Source of the DNA: Siphonodentalium dalli
Lineage: Eukaryota; Mollusca; Scaphopoda; Gadilida; Siphonodentaliidae
DNA: 64,000 bases
NCBI GenBank assembly: GCA_032622095.1
Contig: CP136067.1
Span: forward strand, 74,116,705 to 74,180,704
Direction of reading: 5' to 3'
The translations under genes were made by a program, and so were the position numbers. Below, piece by piece: positions 53,940 to 64,000 of this stretch. The notes under the pieces are model-generated. The model saw nothing but the letters and a program-made list of their open reading frames with translations. It was not told the DNA's origin and searched no databases. Within the stretch, counting starts at the first letter, position 1. Each line of letters opens with the position of its first letter.

Positions 53940-56470
53940 TACAATCCCTGTTTAATATTTAAATATATTTAAATATATTGCAGCGACTAAGCGTTTTGAC
54001 CCCTAATGATTATATTTATCTTATTTGCGAATCTATACTTGCTTCCGGAATTTCAACTTTTACCTCACAAGTGGACAAACCTCCCATTCAAACATCTCAT
54101 TCTGATTTATCATCTGTATTGCCTTCCAGAGCACAACAATAACAAAATAGAGAACGAATCAAGTGTACCATTATATTTTACAACCAACACAAAAGTGCTT
54201 AGAATAGATAATATATTGGCACTTGTCAATCATTCCAACATTAATAAAATAGTGACATTCTTCAAATACAAATTTTCTCACAGATAAGAAGCAATCTCAT
54301 GTTGGATCATCTCTGGAAGGCGCTACACATTATATCTCCCATAACTTCTCACCATGTAAATAAGTTTGTACCGTCATCTTGATCACATGTGTGTTAAAAT
54401 ATTGTATTAGGAGAGGGGCTTCATAAGTTGCAAAAACTTGTGCCCCAATCCCTTTTGTATATTTTGCAAATAAAATATGTTTCAAGTCAAGTCAAACTGT
54501 CAACTAGAGTTCATCCAACTCGTCACTTTAGACTGACTCCATTAGCTAATGCTCATAATCACATCATAATCATGACACATTCTTAACCTGTGCAAATTTT
54601 GGCTTCAATTGATTTGGTGTAAAATGGCCCTTGGATGGTTGGGATTCAGATATGTTAAAATGTGACTGACCTGTCAAAAAGGGGCAGGGATTTCATTAAA
54701 ACTTTAAAGATACACATATCAAGAAGCCCCCTCACCCTTTTCTAGCATCCCTGTTATGAAATACTTGTTTTCAATTATTCACAGTCCCAATAAAATATAC
54801 TTGTGCTAATATTCTTGTGTATTAACTCTTGCATTGACTTAAACTTAGTCTGCTGTGTGGATGGTAATTACACAGGTGTCATCTAATTTTATCTGACAGT
54901 GTTGTATCAACAATGAACAGATCTAAAGAGAGCCATGTTGGGATTAGGTCGTTAATTTAAAATTATGTTTCATGCATTCCCATGAGACTCCATGCAGTCT
55001 CTACTCATATAATTTATTACCAGTATAGAAGGTCAAAATTGTGATACATATTTAACATTTCCTTACAGTGAATTTGTTTCTAAAACATATTCTGTGAAGT
55101 CACTGTACCGGTACTAATAGGTCTGTAATTAGTGTGAAAGTTCTTGTGTTGATTGGGATTGGTTCAAGATACAAGATACCAACCTTCCAATTCATGATCA
55201 TATCAATACAAAGTTCTGGTAAACCCAAGGGACAGACATCTCAGGGACATGGGAAGAGAAGAATTAACTGGCAGAATATTAATAAAGGTCTATACTGTTC
55301 CATGTCTAGTGTTGAAACGATTAGTATTTCGGTGTGGGTATGTTGTTCAACAAGATGGCTGAGGCTTGTGACATTATATCAAACGATGTAACCTTGAATC
55401 AATCCCAGCGTTTAACCCGCCCTGGGACTACCATGGACTCCACTCAGCAACGGCTCTTAATGGTTTTATTTACTCAGAAGTGGTCATTCCATTTTCCATC
55501 AGGATCCTGGCCCATTGCCATCGGGGACTGCTAATGCATAGGATGACTTGGTCAGCCTCCTCCCAACAATCTTGGGACTACGTGCTCTGTACTTTCCAGT
55601 TACCTTGTTTTGTGTTTTGTTGTACGGATCATCTAATGACTGCGGTGGAATCCATATCGGTCTTGGTCCAATTCTCCGTTTATGCATTTCCTTCGACGGC
55701 CATTATACCCTGTGTTCTGCGAAATATCTGGACAACTCCCAGACAAAGGCCTTTAGTATGGTGGGTCCATGGATCCCAGCCGGTCTTGGACCCTGGGTTT
55801 TTTCCTATCTTCTCCTGGTCCCTCTGGTTCCTTCCCCTTTGACAGATTGCTAGCTACCTGGGTGAGGGGGGTGGTTAATAGAGTGTCTCTCATAAGCTTT
55901 GGTTGCGTATCCTGGATGTCAAATGGTTGGATTTCTGCTACATCCTCCAAGCTGCTACCACATCCAGGTCTTTTGGCAATCGATCCGCGTCCCTCACTAT
56001 ATCATCCTCCTATGCCTAATATGAACTTTACCGGGGGTGGGGGGGGGGATATTAAAGTCTCCTCCTTTTAGGGCATGCATGATGTGTTATCTCCCTTGCC
56101 TATGACCAAACACCAGACACCTCCTTTCCATGAACATTAGGGCACACAAAGTATGCGCTGTTTTCTCTTCATGGGCTATCGGGGGGGGGGGGGGGGGGGG
56201 GGGGCTCAGTTGCTCTTTGAGTTTTCTGAGCTTCTGCATATTGGAATCAAGGGTCAAACTTTACACGGTTCTACCAACGAGACATGGGTTACAGACTGAC
56301 AGAGCCCTCTAGTTTCAGCTTATTCAGGTGTTTTTCGCAGACATAGTCTGTTTATCTGCCTCTTGGCCTCCTCCTTTTCAAGAATTCTAATTTTACCCAA
56401 TAGTTCAGTGTCCAAGATATCTTTGACGCAGATATATTATTTTCCTAATCAAAATATGTATCTCCTAATA
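53940..56470. other. No confident gene; two oddities
   Basis: 54,620-54,700 is one module of the array family at 61.5-62.7 kb. 55,500-55,950 has open frames on both strands that look compositionally like decayed coding sequence (minus-strand 55,950-55,753 is charged and Pro/Gly-rich), without a recognisable domain. A poly-G run of 24 lies at 56,181-56,204. Confidence 0.45.
56181..56204. repeat. Poly-G tract (24 G)
   Basis: Longest homopolymer of G or C in the window. Another G-rich run is at 56,034-56,048. Confidence 0.9.
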
Positions 56471-56519
56471 AGTATCTTGGACACTGAACTCATAGGGCCC
56501 CTCCCAGTTGGAACCAACA

Positions 56520-56668
56520 TGCCTCCCCATTCACCCTTTACAAAGGCATGCAACATACAAAATGGAAATGCAGAAGCCAATTTGCCTCTGCTACCATGGG
56601 AATCTGCCAACTTTGCAGCAAAGACCCAGAGGACATGGTCCATTTTAACATGACATTATCAATGAAGT
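56520..56668 (+). pseudogene. LINE reverse-transcriptase C-terminal fragment
   Basis: An open frame ends with ICQLCSKDPEDMVHF, the Cys-x2-Cys ... (D/E)-P-E-D-x2-H-F signature that follows the RT domain in many non-LTR retrotransposons. The 20 residues before it (Lys/Gln/Trp/Arg-rich) fit the preceding helix. The terminal Cys is missing and the frame stops shortly after. It is a decayed, 5'-truncated copy. The clade cannot be told from this piece. Confidence 0.55.
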
Positions 56669-56669
56669 C

Positions 56670-59600
56670 AGAAGTCGATTCATAAACTCAATAAAAAAAA
56701 CACTGAGCCATACTGGTCTGAACCGGAATCTACAAAACCAACAACTGCTGAAGCTAATACTTGACAGCTCAATATTTGATATCCCAAAGGACTACATGCA
56801 TTAGATTGAAGATTGAAGCCATCTCCAGAGGTCTTTAACAGTTGCTACCAATTTCACCATACTGGACTGCAAATAAATCTGATCCCAAAGCTCTGCCATT
56901 GGACCCCAGCAGGCAGTGATTGTCTCAATCCTGACTCTTAACCAAATTATACTTTTATATCAGCAGATCATTTGACAAGTTATTCATATATAATGTGCTC
57001 AAGAAGATGTGGTCACGTCCACCCTTAACCATGGTTTTCCGTATATAGGAGGAATTTACAGAGACGGTAAAGATTTGATGATGTCACAAACTTTGATAGT
57101 GCATGTCCACTGTGGTAAATGTTCATATTAAATGACTCAATCGAGTCCCATAAGCATCCCCATAAATGATTAATTATATGGTTATGATTACTTAATTATT
57201 AAAGATATGAACAGGTGTTATGAAATAAAAATGTCTTGAGTAAAGTTGTGATCAAAACACATTCGTTTATTTGTATAGACCCCCTGATAATAACCAGACA
57301 AGTCTCCCAAAATGTGATGTGTAATCTGCAGTGTTATAATCATGTACATGAAAATAGAAACAGTACAGCTTGTATTAAACAGTACACGGATGGCGTCTTT
57401 CGGGCACTGAATGAGTTAAAGGGACACCTTGTTTTCTATATAAAGGTCAATTTGGATATGTAGCCAATATTCAACAAATATTGATAACAACATATATTTA
57501 AATGTTTATGGAATTTGGATTCATCCCAACTTATTCCATGTAATTGTCCACTCTATTATCAGAACTCATTATACTGTGGTATACAGAAAAAGAGTACATG
57601 TAAGCATGTACTGTTGTAGATTATTAACCCATTATTTTCTAAATGGATTCTTTCATTCAGAATAGTTCATTATTCACCTGGAGGGGTGTTCAGGAAGAGT
57701 AAACCAGACAACAGACAGACAAAATGATAGGTTCAGAAGGATTTCTATTAATTGGTAGGAAAAGTTAGATAATAAGTTCATCAAACAACCTTTTAAGGGA
57801 ACTTAAATTTAAATTCATGCAGTACTATTTTTTGCTCAGTTTTAAATTTGTGCACTTTGAATTCGGTCACCTTGCTGAGCGATTTCAAAACTGACAAACA
57901 TTTTCATATAAGACTTGTATCTGGTGAGAGTTTCAGTTCTTAATGGTTCTTGAAGCTATATATCTATATTAAAGACCAAGCATTAGGAACATAGACATCG
58001 AGTTGATTGTAACTGCATTAATATTTTGTTGAGAAGATGGGTTTATATGCTTTAAACAATCATTCTAATATTCAATTGCGTGGTTATGGACATCATTAAT
58101 ATGATCTTGAAAAAAGTGATAACACAAACGCGTAGGTTGTTGACTTTGAGAAAATATTTTAGCTGCATTTTTTTCAAATAGTTAGGTTGATATTACATGC
58201 ATTTAACTTCGATTGTATGACCACGGTGTCACTCCAGTATCCTGCATATGGAGACATGGTTTCGTGTCCATTTGTTATGGAATATGTATATTTCTTACAA
58301 GTATTGCAACAATAAAGATGTTACCATGATTAACATATGAACAATGGTCTTGAGATTGCATATATCCGCATGTAAATATAATTGTCTATTCAATCCAACC
58401 TTCCGTAATGTATGAAACTCGATAATCATGTACTTCACCTCTGAATTTCCCTGTTGTTTGGTATAAACTCAGGAATCGTTCTATTTTTCGCTCAGTTTTA
58501 AAATCGCGCACTGATGGGTGCACAAAAAATAGTACTGCGCGAAGTTAAATACTAGTATATTAGGTAGTACTAAAGAAAGGGTTAACTTCTTTATTTCTTT
58601 TATTACTTTAAAATACGGATGTTAAATTTTTTCAGGCCAAATTATTTGAATCTGATAAGGTAAATTGAAAGTTTTGTTTGCTTGCTTGTTTTTTTATGTT
58701 TTGAATAGTTAATGTGTGTTGCCTGAGAATGCCTGTAGTTGTGTGTCACATTCCAGTTTTATTCAAACATACTATTATAAAGATAATGACAAAGTCTTGA
58801 TATACACGCTTTAGTCTTAATTATTTCTAATCTTTCTTGAAACTGTACTAACTATTAAAAGTGTTGTGGTTTAGACTCGGGACAGCTGCTCAGGGGAATA
58901 TTTCAAATGTTTTTGATACTGTACTAACTAATTATTATTAAAGCTATGTTATGTAGTTTCGAGGTAGATGTTTAGAGTTTCTTTTCAAATGGAGTTTCAA
59001 ATATGAATCTTCATATAAATTTAGATGTAGTTGACATGAACTCACCTCTTATTCAAATAGACACAAAAACCAGCGCTATCGTTTTTCCCCTTGATATAAC
59101 CACAGGAGGGATATTATGACTCATTCTCTAGGACCCTGCGAATATTTGAAATTCAATTCGATGTTGATATTGTTGGTGTGATTTGGTGTTTGACGCCGAA
59201 TCGGACCCTTGATTTTAAATATTATTGTTTTAATTTATCAAACGTTGGTTCACTTTAATTAAATAGGTATTTTCAAGCGCACAGGAGACAGACTGTCCAA
59301 AAATGGCCTAGAAGGAGGCTGTCAAGAATGTTATGTTCATTTGGTAACAGGATGGCCCCCTTCTATGGCCCCCTTCTCTGACATCTTATTATGGCAAATT
59401 CAGTGTCATTGACAATTCAATTTGTTTTTTATATATTTGTTTGAAGACTTTAGTATTTTCATCATCATTGTGCTTGTACCGGTATGTTGTTGGTGCTTCC
59501 TTTGTTATATATATTTTTTTATTATTTTATGTTTACTTTAATACTAGCCTTGAAATAAGTGATGTGGTATGGTATTTTGACAGGTTCAAAACTCAAGAAA

Positions 59601-59810
59601 GTTACATTATTTCTATATAAAATAATTTCGGTTCCTACTAGTGGTCCAGATATTCCCCATGCCAGTCTAAAGGTCTGTTTATACAAAAATCAACTAGCTC
59701 AAGCAATTATTCATTCTATTTATTCAAGAATGTTAGAACACAATTAGATTATAATTTTCTGAAAGATGAACTTGTGTTTTGGATGAGGTGAGGGAAGTAT
59801 CCAGAGCAGT
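56670..59810. other. Long AT-rich stretch, no gene seen
   Basis: No exon, domain or array was recognised. It lies within the presumptive RIPOR intron. Short open frames at 57,236-57,463 and 59,559-59,747 are unsupported. Confidence 0.5.
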
Positions 59811-59814
59811 TTTT

Positions 59815-60493
59815 TAATAGCTCAACTTGGCGAAGTAAAGTTTGAGCTATTGCCATGGGTTGGCATCCATCCGTGCAGGCGTGCATATGTCTGTCAACAA
59901 TTTCCGTTAGTACACCTTACATCCTACAGGTCACATCTCTCATCCGATCATCACCAAACTTCATATGGATCTTTGGTGTGACCTCTAGATGTGAGCCATA
60001 TATGTTTTCCGAAATTCGTTAAAAAATATGGCCACCAGCAGCCAACTTGGATTTCAAATTTGAATCCATCAGCACACACTACATCCTGAATTTATTGGAG
60101 AATTTTTTTTTAAATTTTCAGGCATGTTTAAGATTAGCTCTAGATGGGAGCTATCAAATCTGAACAATTTTCTACAGAAAACATGGCCACCAACTGCCTG
60201 AATTTATTTCATTCTTTGCATAACTAAATCCTTTGGCACACTTTTCAGATCACATCCCTCATCCAATCATCAACAAACTTCAAATGGATCTTCGGGATGA
60301 TCTTCAGATGGGAGCCATAATATTTTTCTGAATTTCATTGAAAAAATTGGCCATTTTGACATCTACATGTAGTTGACATCTAGTATTACTTAGACATTTA
60401 AACTTTCCGCATTCCTAATCGCTTCATTGACTGTGACACATGCAATTATCCCCTCTCCAAGTTGAGCTACAGGGTCATTGACACTTTCATTGA
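59815..60493 (+). mobile_element. Helentron-like element, most complete copy (array 6)
   Basis: TAGCTCAACTTGG (59,818-59,830) and CCAAGTTGAGCTA (60,457-60,469) are perfect 13-nt subterminal inverted repeats. The 5' copy also pairs locally with aagtttgagcta (59,838-59,849). The 3' repeat is followed at once by the palindrome AG(G)GTCATTGACACT and ttcatt. Between them lie about three ~160-bp monomers ('caccaaacttcatatggatc', 'gtgacctctagatgtgag', 'ggccaccagcagcca'). Subterminal repeats plus one 3' hairpin and an internal satellite-like array match Helentron-associated non-autonomous elements described in insects and bivalves; the superfamily is inferred, as no Rep/helicase is present. Confidence 0.75.
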
Positions 60494-60723
60494 TACATGT
60501 TACAACTTTGGGCACTCAAACTCTTAAAGCCAAAATGTCTTCTGATTCCTAGTATTAAAATAGTATTATTCAACTGAATTTTTTTTCTCTTTTTAAGGCA
60601 ATTTTCCTGACTTCAACAATATACAATATATAATTCATCAATCTGAAATTGATATAAAGTTTTCATTTTTATGTTTTAATCACCATTTCATTACTAAATA
60701 CTCCTTCCTTACAAAATGTTCAG

Positions 60724-60762
60724 ATAATAAGTTCAACAAATGGCCACAGTTGGAGAATACAG
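60724..60762 (+). CDS. Possible 39-nt exon of the RIPOR-like gene
   Basis: Thirteen codons (IISSTNGHSWRIQ) between a reasonable acceptor (ccttccttacaaaatgttcag) and a strong donor (CAG|GTAGGT). Phase 0 at both ends agrees with the exon ending at 50,078. The position fits the linker before the 'LYDLDKQ' helix of RIPOR proteins, but the peptide itself is not one I can match. Chance occurrence of such a short frame is quite possible. Confidence 0.35.
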
Positions 60763-60764
60763 GT

Positions 60765-61480
60765 AGGTTTCCTATCAATTCTCTGGATTTTTTGGCTGGA
60801 TGAGATGTTATGATACCGGTTCATGTAATTCTCCGCTGGCTATTTTATTTTCAGAGGATCGTCCATGCAATTATAATTAAAACTAATTAATTACCACTAT
60901 TTGAGATTGTGTACAGGGGGTCTGCAAATTTTTTCCGAACACTGGGCGGGGGTGGGTGGGTGGTTCAGCAACTCGGCTTACACATTTTTTCCTGCCCTGT
61001 AAATTTTTTCCTTGAGTCATTTTTCTTCAAAATAATGGGACATAAGTTTAAAGAATGATTCTATTATGTACATGTAATAGTAATGCACTTAACTCTTGGT
61101 AGGGGGGTTTGAGTTCACCATCAGTTAATAATGAGGGATGAAACCAATGGGTAATAAAAAGGGCAGCTTGCTAAATTTTTTCATCAAGGATCTATCAATT
61201 TCCATTGACATGGAAAGGCTCAGATTTAAATAGTTCTATTAAAAATCATTCAACCTGATATAAATGAAAACATAACACAATAATAGATTCTTCAAATAAA
61301 TGTAAACTCTTTTCTGAACTCTTCAAATAAAAATAGACTATTCAAAAAAACTATAATAAATTAAAACAAAGGTGTTAAAATAAACTTTGACTGATTTCAA
61401 CAATATTCGGTATATGGGTCTAGGATCACCTCCAGATGGGAACTGTCAAATTTGAATGATTTTTAGCTCACCTGAGACGA
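60765..61480. other. Intronic or intergenic DNA, no gene seen
   Basis: A small Helentron-like fragment ('tctaggatcacctccagatgggaactgtcaaat') lies at about 61,420-61,465, just before the second array family. Confidence 0.5.
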
Positions 61481-62665
61481 ATCAGGTCACTGGGTCAAAT
61501 GTGGGCAGGGCCAGGGACATAACTCCAAATTTTTTTTTTTTAGATTTAACTCTTTAACCAAAAAAAATATATATATATACATTTTTTGAAAATTGAAAAA
61601 CTAATGCCATTACATTTCTGAGGGTTATGCCCCCTGGCCCTTCACTCAAGTTCACTGCTTCTGCCATCCTGGTCCCAAATATAATATTTACTCAAATTCT
61701 TGACAGAGAATCATTAATAAGAATCATTTACTTTGGCTCTAACTGTATGTGGGGTAGGCCTACACATGTGAAGTGAAATCTGACATTTTTATAAACATTC
61801 CCTGGAGATCTGATAGAGGTCATTAATTCCCAATTATAACAACAATATATCATATGTATTGTTAAAATCTTTCAACAGGATATTTAACACTCCCACATCC
61901 ACCACCTCACTAGAACATATTTGGCAAACTTGAAAAGTGTCCTTTGAAAGAACCACCAGCTCTATTTAGCTCATATTTAAGATTGATGCTCCTTTTGGTG
62001 ATTGGGATTCAGATTTGTTCAATCAGGGTCACCAGGTCAAGTAGGTGCAAGGCCAGCTACATCACTCTTTCACTCCATAGTAATTCATGATATGTCTTCT
62101 ATGCAAGAACCAAATGGCCTATTTTGCTTATATTTGGTATGAAATTACCTTGGGTGACAGATTTGTGAAAATGGGATCACAAAGTCAAATAAGGGCAGAG
62201 CCAGAGACATAACTATTTCACTCCATAGTAATTCTTAAAATATGTTTGCAAGAATTAGTTGGCTTATTTAGCATGGAATGTTCTTGTTTGACTGCAATTC
62301 CGATTTTTTTAAATGGGGTCACTTGGTCAAATAGGAGCCAAGCGAAGGACAGTTTCCCTCTTTAATAATATGCTTCCATCACAATAGACATCAGGTCTAT
62401 TTTACTGATATTTAGTATATTTAGTATGAAAGGTTCTTTGGTGTCTGGGATTCAAATTTATTCAGATGGGGTCACCAGGTTAAATAGGGTGGGACCAGGG
62501 ACATAACTATATGTCTCTATATATAGTATTCTTAAAATGTCTTCTCAAGAGAGGTTGGACTAATTCGCTTACATATAGTATGGAGGATCCTTTATTGACT
62601 GAGATTCAGATTTGTTAAAATGAGGTCAACCTGTCAATAATGTCGGGGCTATGGGGAGTTAACAC
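61465..62665 (+). mobile_element. Second array family: tttagctcacctgagac head with ~150-bp modules
   Basis: Opens tttttagctcacctgagacg, then about six diverged modules of 140-165 bp, each with a 'gattgggattcagatttgtt / gggtcaccaggtcaa / ccagggacataactat / cactccatagtaattc' order. Landmarks fall near 61,998, 62,158, 62,298, 62,445 and 62,598. A single module also occurs at 54,620-54,700. The head resembles a dispersed repeat I know from molluscan genomes; class unknown. Confidence 0.75.
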
Positions 62666-62669
62666 TTTT

Positions 62670-63135
62670 GTGCCTAATAAAATCATTGAAATACCAAATT
62701 CATTAAAACATCTACCTTGGAACCACCTGACTGATTAATCTGACATACATGTATGGTTTTTGGGTCCATGGATAATTGGGCTTCAAACATGTCTAAATGG
62801 TTTTATAAAAAGGCGCTTGTGAGATTGGAAATTTCCAACAATTGAGAAAGTTTGAGGTGTCGGTTGTGAAATTCCAACCTAAGACTTGTGAGTCTGGAGC
62901 CCGGTCAGGAGGGGACTTGTTGAGCTGGAGGAGGGGTGGTGATCAGTAGCGTACAGTTGGTAATTTCAAGGTGGATTTTCACCAATCTACATACGTGAAG
63001 TCTCTCTAGCCACATATCCTGTTTAGATCTACTTCTTTTAAAGTGATTATGAAAAGTTCTGACTTGTGGTCTCCAGAGTCCCAGTCTTATCAGTCTTTGC
63101 AGTCTGGTGGGCGACCCCACAGTCATTAACTGTCT
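62670..63135. other. No gene seen
   Basis: Between the two array families. Open frames lack support. Confidence 0.5.
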
Positions 63136-63139
63136 TGTT

Positions 63140-63545
63140 TATGAAAATATGGCTGCTGGCAGCCATCGGGGATTTTACTCTTTGCATCACTATAAATCCT
63201 TTAACACACCCTGCAGAGCTTATCACTCATCCGATCATCACCAAACTTCATGTGGATCTTTGATGTGACCTCTCGATGGGTGCCTACCATTTATTCCCGA
63301 ATTTGGTAAAAAAAACATGGTGGCCATCTTGGATTTTACTCTAGCTCCCCTTACAGGTCACATTTCTCATCCAATTGTCACCAAATTTCATATGGATCTT
63401 CGAAGTGACCTCTAGATGGGAGCCTCCATTTTTTCCCCAAAATCAGTTTAAAACAAACATTGCCACCAGCAGCCATATTGGATTTCAAATGTCAATCCAT
63501 CAGCACACCCTACAGCCCACATTTATTGGAGAATTGTTTTGAAAC
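63140..63545 (+). mobile_element. Helentron-like array 7, partial
   Basis: Two and a half monomers ('ggctgctggcagccatcggg', 'gatcatcaccaaacttcatg', 'gtgacctctagatgggagcc', 'ccaccagcagccatattgg') without either terminus. Confidence 0.8.
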
Positions 63546-63837
63546 TCTACAGTTTTGTTGGTAAATAAAAAGTAGGAATGCTTCTATAATCCCGATATTG
63601 AACATTGATCGGATAAGATCAGGAAAACTGAGTAAAATAGTCATTTGAAGCAGTTTGGAGGGGGTGGGTCCCTATCCCAGAATCGGAAAAAATAAAAGTT
63701 AGGGGGATGGTGGGTACCTAGTCCAAAATTGACTATACATTGCATGTATCTTTATTATCCCATAGATTTTCGACTAGTGGGTACCCAGAGGGCGTAAACA
63801 TTTTTTTTTGCGTCTAGTGTCTGGAAATTTTTCCTGA

Positions 63838-63856
63838 CCCCCCCCCCCCCCCCCCT
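63838..63856. repeat. Poly-C tract (19 C)
   Basis: Uninterrupted run of 19 cytosines. Confidence 0.9.
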
Positions 63857-64000
63857 GTTTTGTATTGATTTTATTGCACGAGTTACTTCTTAATGAAAAT
63901 TGGGACTAGGCAACACAGCCCTTTTCCAAAACAATGTCACACCCCTAACTATTTGGCTATAGATGTTTTTGAATAGAGAAATTAGTCAGGGCATGCACTG

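Noticed and set aside
55499-55950. Minus-strand Pro/Gly/Lys-rich frames as a gene
   Set aside because: Frames are short and broken, no domain or splice sites are seen, and plus-strand frames cover the same bases.
1-64000. CRISPR arrays, bacterial operons, rRNA genes
   Set aside because: Tandem repeats here have no unique spacers; introns, LINE, DIRS and LTR elements show animal nuclear DNA; no rRNA-like sequence was recognised.

Overview
This is a 64-kb piece of animal nuclear DNA, AT-rich and mostly non-coding. The repeat types suggest a mollusc, probably a bivalve: Helentron-like elements carrying ~160-bp tandem repeats, a Mag/Steamer-like LTR retrotransposon, DIRS and Penelope relics. The host assignment is inference. 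There are no operons, no CRISPR arrays and no convincing tRNA or rRNA genes.

Host gene: the best-supported gene is the 5' part of a plus-strand RIPOR (FAM65) family gene. Two well-bounded exons (48010-48337 and 50003-50078) join in phase and give the family N-terminus: an RSxSFAG-type motif, a basic region, then the start of a helical region. A possible first coding exon (12158-12254) has a compatible phase, and a possible 39-nt exon lies at 60724-60762. If both belong, the window is almost entirely introns of one gene, with a ~35.8-kb intron holding most of the mobile DNA.

Mobile DNA in order: minisatellites (1-2.1 kb); an envelope-like retroelement relic (3.5-4.3 kb, minus); nested DIRS-like and Penelope-like relics (6.9-8.2 kb); a ~160-bp-monomer array (10.3-11.45 kb); a decayed DIRS retrotransposon (13.4-17.5 kb, minus) with RT, RNase H and part of its tyrosine recombinase; a ~10-kb nest of head-to-tail repeats with hairpin ends (19.8-30.0 kb). 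Inside that nest sits a young LTR retrotransposon (20798-24146, minus). Further right are more Helentron-like arrays (30.9-32.2, 45.7-46.5, 47.1-48.0, 59.8-60.5, 63.1-63.5 kb), a Tigger/pogo-like MITE family, an uncharacterised 240-bp element with 8-bp target duplications, a C2H2 zinc-finger pseudogene (43.3-43.75 kb), a LINE relic (56.5 kb) and a second array family (61.5-62.7 kb).

The most striking object is the LTR element. It has two 153-bp LTRs that read as identical, a 5-bp target duplication (gtctg), a primer-binding site, a duplicated polypurine tract and one uninterrupted 934-codon ORF. That ORF runs Gag, zinc knuckles, protease and the start of RT, then passes directly into the integrase DD35E core. 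The RT core, RNase H and integrase N-terminus are missing without breaking the frame. It looks like a recently mobilised, RT-less derivative that borrowed reverse transcriptase in trans.
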